Shown piece after piece: positions 1 to 7,539 of a stretch of DNA of 23,752 nucleotides. The translations under genes were made by a program, and so were the position numbers. The DNA comes from Chloroflexota bacterium (lineage in GTDB: Bacteria > Chloroflexota > Dehalococcoidia > Lucifugimonadales > Lucifugimonadaceae), in assembly GCA_013911545.1 (NCBI GenBank), contig JACETA010000003.1:1-23752 (forward strand), in the 5' to 3' direction. The stretch's first letter is position 1, and every line of letters starts with the position of its first letter. Under the pieces are notes generated by a model. It saw only the letters and a list, made by a program, of their open reading frames with translations, did no database searches and was not told where the DNA came from.

Positions 1-387
1 GATATAGTCAACCCTGAGGTTATAAAAATTGGCGGAATTGGCGGGGCTGTTAAAGTGGCAAATATTTGCTCTTCCTTTGAAGTAGATTTAGCATTTCATA
101 ATGCAGAAAGTCCATTAAAAACTATGACAAACTTACAGCTTTGTGGAGCAATCAAAAATATTTATATCCAGGAATGTTTTGATGAATTTAACGCAGATTG
201 GATTGAGGAATTATTTCCAAATTATGAAAAAGTTAAAAATGGATATTTATCTATTCCAGATAGGCCCGGATTAGGAATATCAATTAACGAATCAGTTGCT
301 AAAGATCATCCTTATAATAAGAGTAATTTTTTAAGAATGTTTAAGCCTGGCTGGGAAAATAGAAAAGGGGCTAGCGGGTCAGAATAA
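1..387 (+). CDS. Enolase-superfamily (mandelate racemase-like) protein, C-terminal part
   Basis: The frame is open from base 1, so the gene starts outside the window and about 128 C-terminal residues are visible. Near the left edge is the end of the barrel, a Lys-Ile-Gly-Gly stretch followed by a segment ending in AFHNAESPL. This resembles the beta7/beta8 region of mandelate racemase/galactonate dehydratase-type enzymes, where a His acts as a general base. The tail (LQLCGAI, later an IPDRPGLGI-like segment) also matches how these proteins close the barrel. Members abstract the alpha-proton of a carboxylate, and many are sugar-acid dehydratases; the substrate cannot be told from this fragment. 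The last 9 bases overlap the 3' end of the convergent HAD gene. Assignment to the superfamily is fairly sure, the reaction is not. Confidence 0.8.
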   Translation, partial: DIVNPEVIKIGGIGGAVKVANICSSFEVDLAFHNAESPLKTMTNLQLCGAIKNIYIQECFDEFNADWIEELFPNYEKVKNGYLSIPDRPGLGISINESVAKDHPYNKSNFLRMFKPGWENRKGASGSE

Positions 388-1047
388 ATTTAGAATTGAG
401 CCTAGCTCTTTAACGTGATCAATTTCAAAGTCAGGTTTATTTTCTAGAGGGTAACTTCTTGCCATTCTAATCCATGCTGTTTTCATTCCAACAGATTGTG
501 CACCTATAATATCAGTCTCAGCAGTATCTCCAACAAAGAGAATTTCTTCACAAGGTAAATTAATTTTCTTTGAAGCCTCAATAAAAACTTCTTTGCATGG
601 CTTATGGCACCCAAAGTCTCCAGAAACAATATAAAAGGGGGCAAGATTACCTACTCCAGATCTTTTCATTTTTTCATGCTGATATTTATATCCATTTGTT
701 AAAACCCCCCAAGGAAATTTGATTCCATTTAATTTTTCCAAATGTTTATTTGCTTCTAAATCTGGTTTTACAGATTTAACGATTGAATCCCAAAAAAAAT
801 TAACATAAAAATCATTCTCTTTATTAAGTTCTATTTTTTTTCTTAACTCATTAAATAAATTTTCTTTTTCTGGTGACCATTTTGTAAGCTTGTCTGCATC
901 TTTCATTATTTGAAAAAATGTTTCAAAATCGATGTTGTTCTGATCAACAAAATTTTCATAAAATTTTGTTGTAAATCCAGAATAAAATGCTTCATCTCTG
1001 CTTATTAGAGTGTCGTCAAGATCATATATTATTCCTGAAATTTTCAT
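379..1047 (-). CDS. HAD-family hydrolase (subfamily IA phosphatase-like)
   Basis: 222 residues, a normal length for a HAD-IA phosphatase. All four HAD motifs are visible: motif I DLDDT (nucleophile D9, acid D11), motif II LTNG (T117), motif III Lys K149 in GCHKP, and motif IV VGDTAETD (D174, D179). A helical cap of about 90 residues lies between motifs I and II. The family removes phosphate from small metabolites via an aspartyl-phosphate; the substrate is unknown. It is the last gene of the long minus-strand run, and its ATG overlaps the stop of the PIG-L gene in an ATGA junction, suggesting translational coupling. The 3' end overlaps the convergent enolase-superfamily gene by 9 bases, so there is no room for a conventional terminator between them. 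Confidence 0.88.
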   Translation of the reverse strand: MKISGIIYDLDDTLISRDEAFYSGFTTKFYENFVDQNNIDFETFFQIMKDADKLTKWSPEKENLFNELRKKIELNKENDFYVNFFWDSIVKSVKPDLEANKHLEKLNGIKFPWGVLTNGYKYQHEKMKRSGVGNLAPFYIVSGDFGCHKPCKEVFIEASKKINLPCEEILFVGDTAETDIIGAQSVGMKTAWIRMARSYPLENKPDFEIDHVKELGSILNLF

Positions 1048-1763
1048 CTTAATGTAAACGTTCTGAATGATTCTGCATATTTCATATTATGCTTTTTTCC
1101 ATTCTCAGCTTTCCATGCCCTAACTCTTTCAATTGCTTCAGGAGGAACTTGGCTCGTATGAGCTTCCAAAGCTTTTAAAGCAATCTCCATATTTTTGTCT
1201 GAAATCTCATTATAATGGTCAGCATCTTCTCTTGACATCACCCAGGCCTCTCGAACTTTATGGGGCTCAAATCCTTCCTCAAGTAACTCAGGAAAAGTTA
1301 ATCTATCTCTAGCTGTTGGATATATAGATGACAAGGTTGCCTCTCCTGCTGCTATGTGGTCAGGATGAGAAGAACCGTAGTTTTGTCCAAGGGTTCTAAA
1401 AGGTGCAGTTGTTATTAAAATGTCAGGCTTGTGTCTACGTATTTCTCTTGTTATATCTTTTCTTAATTCAAGGCTTGGAGTTAAATATGCATCTGGATAT
1501 CCTAGATACTCTACAGTTTTAAGGCCAAGTATTTTTGCAGCATCTTCTTGCTCTTTGTATCTGATTTCAGTAAGTCTTTCTGGGGTCATTTCAGGATCAT
1601 CACTTCCTTTACTCCCATCTGTACAAAGTACATAAACAACCTCCCATCCATTACTGCACCATTGTGCAACTGTCCCGGAACAACCATATTCAGCATCATC
1701 GGGATGAGCTACAACTACCATTGCTCTTTTATATTCTGGATTTGGATTACTATCTATTGGCAT
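1044..1763 (-). CDS. PIG-L/LmbE-type zinc-dependent deacetylase
   Basis: 239 residues. The N-terminal AHPDDAEYGCSGT motif (H20, D22, D23) and the later SHPDHIAAGEA motif (H133, H136) are the hallmarks of the PIG-L/LmbE fold, in which H20, D23 and H136 would bind zinc and one motif-I Asp acts as base. Family members remove N-acetyl groups from GlcNAc-type substrates, including mycothiol and bacillithiol precursors (MshB, BshB) and GlcNAc-PI; many environmental members have unknown substrates. No signal peptide is seen, so it should be cytosolic. It starts at an ATG sharing one base with the stop of the alpha/beta hydrolase gene (TAATG), and its stop overlaps the HAD gene start. The coupling suggests the three enzymes work on related substrates, but which ones is not evident. 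Confidence 0.88.
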   Translation of the reverse strand: MPIDSNPNPEYKRAMVVVAHPDDAEYGCSGTVAQWCSNGWEVVYVLCTDGSKGSDDPEMTPERLTEIRYKEQEDAAKILGLKTVEYLGYPDAYLTPSLELRKDITREIRRHKPDILITTAPFRTLGQNYGSSHPDHIAAGEATLSSIYPTARDRLTFPELLEEGFEPHKVREAWVMSREDADHYNEISDKNMEIALKALEAHTSQVPPEAIERVRAWKAENGKKHNMKYAESFRTFTLR

Positions 1764-2482
1764 TATTCTACTCTCTCTAAATTTTGCATTTTTAAAAAAT
1801 ATATTATTTTTTCTTTTATTCTATTCATTCTCCAAAAAGCACCTATATGACCAATCCCTTCAATTCCAAATAGTTCACAATCATTAAATTTGCTAGCTGT
1901 AGACTCAATCCAATTATAGTATGGATCTTCTAAGCCCGCGAACATAAGGCATGGATTAGAATAATTTTTAATTATGTCCTCGGCTCCACCCCATTCATCT
2001 TGAGCCTCATTTGAAAGTTTTAAACCGTTAAGGTCAAATTTTTCTTTTACTATTGGTGATAAATTTTCTTCTTTATAACTAATGATTTTCTTATGGGAAT
2101 ATGGGGGTTTTGAATGCATTCCACCAATAATCATTGAGGTTATTCTGTCTTCATGATTTCTAATTAATTCATAGCAAATCCTGCCGCCCATAGAAAATCC
2201 AAATATTGAAAATTTGCTAATACTATTCTCATTTAAAATATTTATTAATATTTCAGATACATAAGATATATAGTATTTATCTATTTCTTTTGGGCATGAA
2301 CTTTTACCGTGACCGGTATAGTCAAACATTACTAATGTATTATCTTTACTTAAAATATCTACCCAACCCGATTTATGCCAATGAGTTGAGCTGCTCATGT
2401 AAGGGTGGGACAAAACTAAAACTGGACCATTTCCAATTATTTCATAATAAAAATTATTATTTTCATAATTAAAAAAAGACAT
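1763..2482 (-). CDS. Alpha/beta hydrolase
   Basis: 239 residues. The catalytic triad is recognisable: nucleophile S97 in the elbow GFSMGG, acid D186 in the GLEDPYYNW segment, and H212 in GIGHIGAF. An oxyanion-hole-like LSHPYMSSSTHW stretch lies at about residues 24-35, and FDYTGHGKS at 53-61 is the usual strand-4 turn. There is no signal peptide, so it is probably cytosolic. The family includes esterases, lactonases, C-C bond hydrolases and haloperoxidase-like proteins; nothing in the sequence picks one. It starts 9 bases after the stop of the LolD-like ATPase gene and is coupled by TAATG to the PIG-L gene, so it should be cotranscribed with the ABC genes. Confidence 0.87.
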   Translation of the reverse strand: MSFFNYENNNFYYEIIGNGPVLVLSHPYMSSSTHWHKSGWVDILSKDNTLVMFDYTGHGKSSCPKEIDKYYISYVSEILINILNENSISKFSIFGFSMGGRICYELIRNHEDRITSMIIGGMHSKPPYSHKKIISYKEENLSPIVKEKFDLNGLKLSNEAQDEWGGAEDIIKNYSNPCLMFAGLEDPYYNWIESTASKFNDCELFGIEGIGHIGAFWRMNRIKEKIIYFLKMQNLERVE

Positions 2483-2491
2483 TAACTTAAA

Positions 2492-3169
2492 TCAACTATC
2501 TTCATTTTCACTTAATTCACCTGATCTCATATTGAATAACTTATCCCCAAATTTTTTCATTCTTTGGTCATGTGTGGCCAATACAACAGTTGTATTAAAT
2601 GTTTTGCAAATATCTCTAATTTGCTCAAAAACAATTTCAGTATTTACAGAATCAAGTTGCGAAGTTGGCTCATCAGCAATAAGTATTTCTGGCTTTCTTA
2701 CTAAAGCTCTTGCAACAGATACTCTCTGCCTCTCTCCACCAGATAGTTCGTAAGGACGATGACTCATTCTATATTTCAAGCCAAGAATTTCTAATATTTC
2801 TTCAGTTTTATTTTTTCTTTCTTTTCCACTAATACCTAAAATTCTAAGAGGCAATTCAACATTCTCATATGCTGATAAAAGGGGCATTAAGGCATGAGAT
2901 TGAAAAACCATTCCTATAGTTTTTCTTCTAAGTTTGTTTAAGTTATTTTTTGAAAATTTTGATATCGAATTACCACTTATTAAAACTTCACCTAAAGATG
3001 GAAAATCAATCCCAGAAGCCATATTTAGTAATGTTGTTTTTCCTGCACCAGATGGTCCTGAAATTATAATAAATTCCCCTTTTTTAATTTTTAAATTTAC
3101 ATTTTTAACTGCTTCAATATCGCCACTTGGAATAGTAAAAGTTCTTGAGATTTTTTTTAAATTAATCAT
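2492..3169 (-). CDS. ABC transporter ATP-binding protein, LolD/MacB/FtsE type
   Basis: 225 residues, the usual size for a stand-alone ATPase of the FtsE/LolD/MacB group. All motifs are canonical: Walker A GPSGAGKTT (38-46), Q-loop Q90 in MVFQSHALMP, signature LSGGERQR (142-149), Walker B ILIADEP with catalytic E167, D-loop QLDS, and switch H200 in LATHD. It should therefore be a fully competent ATPase. It lies directly after the second ATPase gene with an ATGA overlap and downstream of two FtsX-like permeases, which are its likely membrane partners. This group drives mechanical movement of the permease periplasmic domains rather than solute import. Which permease pairs with which ATPase cannot be told. 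Confidence 0.92.
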   Translation of the reverse strand: MINLKKISRTFTIPSGDIEAVKNVNLKIKKGEFIIISGPSGAGKTTLLNMASGIDFPSLGEVLISGNSISKFSKNNLNKLRRKTIGMVFQSHALMPLLSAYENVELPLRILGISGKERKNKTEEILEILGLKYRMSHRPYELSGGERQRVSVARALVRKPEILIADEPTSQLDSVNTEIVFEQIRDICKTFNTTVVLATHDQRMKKFGDKLFNMRSGELSENEDS

Positions 3170-4023
3170 TTATTTTTCCTCTTTAAAATTTTATTCAGAC
3201 TTATTTTTGTCCTTTCAGAAGTTAAACTGGCTTTTGATTCAATTTTTGATTTAGATAATATTTCTTGAGGTATTTGAACTCCACCAAAAGAATCAATTAC
3301 TACATATTCTTTCTTTGTTTTTTTTGTTTTTAAAACCTCTTTTACTACCTTTCCATCCCTCATACCTATTGAACGATTTACATGATCTTCAATTTTTGGA
3401 TCATGGGTTACTATAACTACCGTTGTTCCAAAATTTTTATTTACATATCTCATTTTTTCCAAAACCATATCACTTGTTTCGTCGTCCAGTTCGCCTGTAG
3501 GCTCATCTGCAAGCAATAATGGGGGCTGGTTAGCCAAGGCAACAGCGATAGCTGAAATCTGCTGCTCACCACCAGAAATATTTTCTGGTAATCTTGAAGA
3601 AATTGAACCTAAATTTAAAAAATCAATAAGTTCATTTACTCTTGATTTTCTTTCTTTAGAAGTTAATTCAGAGGACATCATCGGCAATTCAATATTACTA
3701 AGTATGTCTAGATAAGGTACAAGATTTTTACCCGTTTGTTGCCAAACAAATCCTACTTCTTTTTTTCTATACTCTACTGCCTCTTTTTGATTTATGCCCA
3801 AAAGATCAAATTCTCCGACATTAACATCGCCTGCTGAAGGCGATTCATACCCAGCCAATATATTTAATAATGTTGATTTTCCGCTTCCTGATGCACCAAC
3901 TATAGAAAGCAATTCGCCATAATCAATGCTTAAATCTACGCCTCTTAAAGCAACTACTTCTAAGTCAGATACTTTAAAAATTTTATATAGCCCTGTGCAA
4001 TCAATATGAAATTTATTTTCCAA
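3166..4023 (-). CDS. ABC transporter ATP-binding protein with degenerate signature motif and C-terminal extension
   Basis: 285 residues. Walker A GASGSGKST (43-51), Q-loop Q96, Walker B LLLADEP with E174, and switch H207 in VTHD are intact. The signature reads ISGGEQQIS, so the Arg of the usual SGGQQQR is Ile, and the following IARAL is IAVAL, losing a second Arg. Such an ATPase normally pairs with a canonical partner, here the next gene, to form one consensus and one degenerate site. After about residue 230 comes a lysine-rich linker, then YVVIDSFGGVQIP...SKASLTSE (240-269). This resembles the AbrB-like beta tail found on some actinobacterial and Chloroflexota FtsX-type ATPases (from memory of the family). 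The start is TTG, supported by a GAGG Shine-Dalgarno at 4031-4034. It follows the second FtsX permease by 9 bases. Confidence 0.9.
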   Translation of the reverse strand: MENKFHIDCTGLYKIFKVSDLEVVALRGVDLSIDYGELLSIVGASGSGKSTLLNILAGYESPSAGDVNVGEFDLLGINQKEAVEYRKKEVGFVWQQTGKNLVPYLDILSNIELPMMSSELTSKERKSRVNELIDFLNLGSISSRLPENISGGEQQISAIAVALANQPPLLLADEPTGELDDETSDMVLEKMRYVNKNFGTTVVIVTHDPKIEDHVNRSIGMRDGKVVKEVLKTKKTKKEYVVIDSFGGVQIPQEILSKSKIESKASLTSERTKISLNKILKRKNK

Positions 4024-4032
4024 TCTTTTTCC

Positions 4033-7000
4033 TCACTTTAAATTAATTCTCATTGTATCGTTTATTGAAATTTTGAATACTGAAAAAATCGTATAAATTA
4101 TTATCACGAAAAACAACAGACCTATTGATCCAAAAACAATACTAAAATCAAACCACTCTACAGAATTTATCATTGGAGGAACAAGTGAATTTGAAGATTC
4201 AGGGCTAATTAAGTACGGCATAACAGTTGATGATAATCTTGAACCTAAAATTATCCCTAATGCTAAGGCTAATCCTATGACAAGGAATTGCTCTATAGCA
4301 ATTAGAATAATGATTTGTGATCTTGAAATACCTATGCTTTTCAAAGTTGCAAATTCAAGATTTCTTTTTTTAAATGAAACCCTAGAATGTATTAAGAATC
4401 CTACAACACTAACTAAACTTACAGCACCAAATGAAATCAATAGTAATGTCTGCCAACCAGCAAAAACAAGTGGATCAATTTTTTGCCCTTCAAGAGACTT
4501 TTCATTACTAAATATAGAGCCATATGGGATTTCATTATTTCTCAATTCGCCTACAACATCATTCAAAATTAAATTAACATCACCTGATTTATCTTGATTA
4601 ACTATCCATATCTCATTTGCTTGATTGTCACCTTGTTTTTTTCTGATATTAGCACCGTTTGTTACATCACTAAGCTCAGCAATTACAAATGGCTCTCTAT
4701 CCGGATAAAGAGTTGGAAAATAATTAACTGTATCAATGATTTTTATTGTAAATTCGCTTGCCATAATTGTTACGGTTAACTCATCGCCGATTTTTGCATC
4801 AATATTATTTAAAAATGAATCACTAACTATTACCTGAATTGGTTCATCAGAATTATATTTAGAAAAACCTCTTAATTGCCTTGTGTCGCCATCAGTCCAT
4901 TGAAATCTTAGAAACTCTTTATTGTCTTTAGTTAGAATCAGGTTATCTGATAAAGATTGAGAAGAAGTATTTAAAACATTCCATTCGTCATTAAAATAAT
5001 ACTCACTTAGTGTTTCTTCGGGTTTAGGAATGCCCATTTCAACACTTCCCTTAATTGATGAAATTTTATGGAAGTCTATAGCTCCAGGTTCTAATGCTTT
5101 TGATGGCGAAGTAATAAATATTGAATGGAGAGAAACTGGATATTCAGGTATAAATGGGGCATTCCTTGGATCATCCTTACTGGTAATTCCAAACCATCTT
5201 CCTGTTCTTATATAAGGGTTTAATAATTCTGGTTTTATTGGAGTAATTACATCACACCAATAATCATCATTTGATCTAAAAAATTCAATATTCGCCATCA
5301 TCTCTAATGCGCAATCTGTTGCATTAAAATAAGCAGTATAGAACCTAGAATTAGCGTCAGACAATTTTGCCGCAATTATTAAATGTGGTGATCCTCCAGC
5401 GCCATGGTAATTAGAAACTCTTGAGGGCTCAAGAATTAATCTCAACTGAATCCCAAGCAAGTCAGCATCTTGATGTAATTTAACAGGCTCATAATAAACA
5501 GAATTTATTTTTGAAGAAATTGAACTTAGGCTTTCAGAAAAATCATCTCTCCAAAATATACTATTGTCTGATAATTTTGATGAATCAATTGATAGCAGTG
5601 TAAATGATGGGCCCAAAACAGATGCCTTTACTCTTTCGGATGACCTATGGGCTTGAATGACATTTTCATTAAAAGACAAATTATTAACGTTTTTACTTTC
5701 TCCATTCCATGGAATTTGCAGTCCATCAACTCTAAACTCTGAGCCAACTCTATATGCAACAGTATCTTCAATGCTTTTATCTAAGGTTGCCTTAAAACTG
5801 GATGTAAACATTCCTAAAGCAGCAGCAAGAATAATTAACAACGACATCCTAGAATAGGTATTTGAGCTTCTTCCAATATGCCATAAAGATAATACAATCC
5901 ATGATGGAATAAAATTAGAAATTATTCTGATAGAAAGCAGTATCGACAAGCCTCTAATTAAAAGAGGAAAAATTCTCAATAAAACAATTCCTGAACCTAG
6001 CAATATAAATGAAGGCATAAGAAGGATAATATTTGCAATAATACTTTCTCCTATTAAGTTTTGAACGAACACAGATTGGGACTGAGAAATTTGCCACATT
6101 AAAAGAAGCGCAATAAGGAGAAACCACATATCTAGATAATATTTTTGAACGAAATTGGGTTCTTCTCGCTCGTCAACTGAAGAAATTTTTAATTTACTTC
6201 TTAAAAAAAAGTATGTCGGAATTACAACTGCAGAAAGCGAAACCAATCCACCAAGACCAGAAAACATAAAGGATGTTGATGTTATTCCAACATATACATT
6301 ACTATCATTTAACATCTCAGATAACCAAGGAAGAAATGATGATAATTTTATGGCAAAGAAGGCCACATATGGGCCTACAATTGAAACAATAATAGCCATA
6401 ATCAAAAATTCTAAATTAAAAATTATATAAATTTGCCTAAGGCTTGCACCTCTAGAGCTTAAAAAAGTTATTTCTTCTTTTTGGTCCTCAACAATTAAGC
6501 TAACAAGTGAAAAAACAAAGAAGATAATTACAACAGATATCAGTATTAATATTGTTTTCATTGGAATTGCTGCTGTTGCTAAATTATTATCAAACTTCTC
6601 AAGTGAGTCTGCCATGCCTGTGTTAAAAGAAAAGTTGTCATATTTTGATGAAAGCAGAGGGGGGTTGTCAACAATAATAGAATTTATTTCATTTACTTCA
6701 GTTGAGTTAATTTTTTCCTCATTGATATCTGCCATCCAAAATAAATCAGAATCCATACTTTCAAATTTATTCCCTAATCTTTTTAGGTCAGAAATATCTT
6801 TAATAAGTAAGTTTGCAAAAATAAATGATGAATCTTCTTGGACAAAATTATTTAAATAAAATAAATTAAAATTTTTATTATCACCCAAAGAAAAATACCC
6901 TGAAACGAATACATTTATAATTGGGTTTCGCTCGTCCCAGTAAGCTTCTATTTCTAAGAAATCCCCAGGAACAATTTTAAATAAATTAGCAATATCTTTA

Positions 7001-7539
7001 TCAATAAATATATCTATTTGATCTTCTTCATTAGAAGAGGATATTTCATCAAAAATTATCAAGTTATTTTCAGAAATATCTTCAAAAAATGAAAAATAAT
7101 ATCTTTTACATATATTTACTGCATTATTATTCTGAATTTGTTCAGATGAGTTGCATAGAGAAGTTAATCGAGAAGTGGCGCCCTTTTCCATCTCTTCGCC
7201 TGTTTTACCCCATTCAGTAGGTAAAAAAGTAGATGTTTTAGAACCATAAAAGCTCTGGTCTGAATAACTTTCCAAAGGTGATATTAAAGAAACTTCAATG
7301 TCATTTTTTAGAATTAAGAACTTATCTCCCATTAAAGGCTTTTCAGAAGATGAAATATTTACATCCATTTTTTCAGAAGAAATTTTTGATAATTCAAAAT
7401 CTAGCGCTATGTCTCTTAAGGAATCAAAGTACATTATTGATCCTGACATTGTTGTACTTGATAATAACATCCCGGCAAATACTACAGTTAAAAACTTCCA
7501 TCTATGTAAATATCTTTTTAAAATAAGTTTTATTAACAT
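4033..7539 (-). CDS. Giant FtsX-like ABC permease (second of two)
   Basis: 1168 residues, far longer than FtsX or LolC (300-420), because it carries two FtsX units and two large extracytoplasmic regions. Predicted membrane segments lie near residues 17-38, 328-350, 373-398, 420-446, 470-486, 500-523, 563-582, 1030-1051, 1074-1098 and 1132-1154, giving about 10 helices. The extracytoplasmic domains span about 40-325 and 590-1028. Each FtsX unit shows the short cytoplasmic loop after its first helix that contacts the ATPase (for example ITFLSSRGASLRQI and FATLKSIGISRSQI). No signal peptidase site or binding domain of a solute importer is seen. Its ATG overlaps the stop of the upstream paralogue (TAATG). 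Both permeases share an xWxRDDF-like motif and a downstream RG...P(V/I)xV segment, so they are diverged duplicates. The substrate is unknown. Confidence 0.9.
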   Translation of the reverse strand: MLIKLILKRYLHRWKFLTVVFAGMLLSSTTMSGSIMYFDSLRDIALDFELSKISSEKMDVNISSSEKPLMGDKFLILKNDIEVSLISPLESYSDQSFYGSKTSTFLPTEWGKTGEEMEKGATSRLTSLCNSSEQIQNNNAVNICKRYYFSFFEDISENNLIIFDEISSSNEEDQIDIFIDKDIANLFKIVPGDFLEIEAYWDERNPIINVFVSGYFSLGDNKNFNLFYLNNFVQEDSSFIFANLLIKDISDLKRLGNKFESMDSDLFWMADINEEKINSTEVNEINSIIVDNPPLLSSKYDNFSFNTGMADSLEKFDNNLATAAIPMKTILILISVVIIFFVFSLVSLIVEDQKEEITFLSSRGASLRQIYIIFNLEFLIMAIIVSIVGPYVAFFAIKLSSFLPWLSEMLNDSNVYVGITSTSFMFSGLGGLVSLSAVVIPTYFFLRSKLKISSVDEREEPNFVQKYYLDMWFLLIALLLMWQISQSQSVFVQNLIGESIIANIILLMPSFILLGSGIVLLRIFPLLIRGLSILLSIRIISNFIPSWIVLSLWHIGRSSNTYSRMSLLIILAAALGMFTSSFKATLDKSIEDTVAYRVGSEFRVDGLQIPWNGESKNVNNLSFNENVIQAHRSSERVKASVLGPSFTLLSIDSSKLSDNSIFWRDDFSESLSSISSKINSVYYEPVKLHQDADLLGIQLRLILEPSRVSNYHGAGGSPHLIIAAKLSDANSRFYTAYFNATDCALEMMANIEFFRSNDDYWCDVITPIKPELLNPYIRTGRWFGITSKDDPRNAPFIPEYPVSLHSIFITSPSKALEPGAIDFHKISSIKGSVEMGIPKPEETLSEYYFNDEWNVLNTSSQSLSDNLILTKDNKEFLRFQWTDGDTRQLRGFSKYNSDEPIQVIVSDSFLNNIDAKIGDELTVTIMASEFTIKIIDTVNYFPTLYPDREPFVIAELSDVTNGANIRKKQGDNQANEIWIVNQDKSGDVNLILNDVVGELRNNEIPYGSIFSNEKSLEGQKIDPLVFAGWQTLLLISFGAVSLVSVVGFLIHSRVSFKKRNLEFATLKSIGISRSQIIILIAIEQFLVIGLALALGIILGSRLSSTVMPYLISPESSNSLVPPMINSVEWFDFSIVFGSIGLLFFVIIIYTIFSVFKISINDTMRINLK

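Noticed and set aside
379..387. Possible frameshift or gene fusion at the convergent enolase/HAD ends
   Set aside because: Both frames end in clean stops with a 9-base convergent overlap, ordinary in compact genomes.
1420..1850. Two overlapping plus-strand open frames opposite the PIG-L gene
   Set aside because: Both lie antisense to a gene with clear catalytic motifs, and their compositions look like mirror translations.
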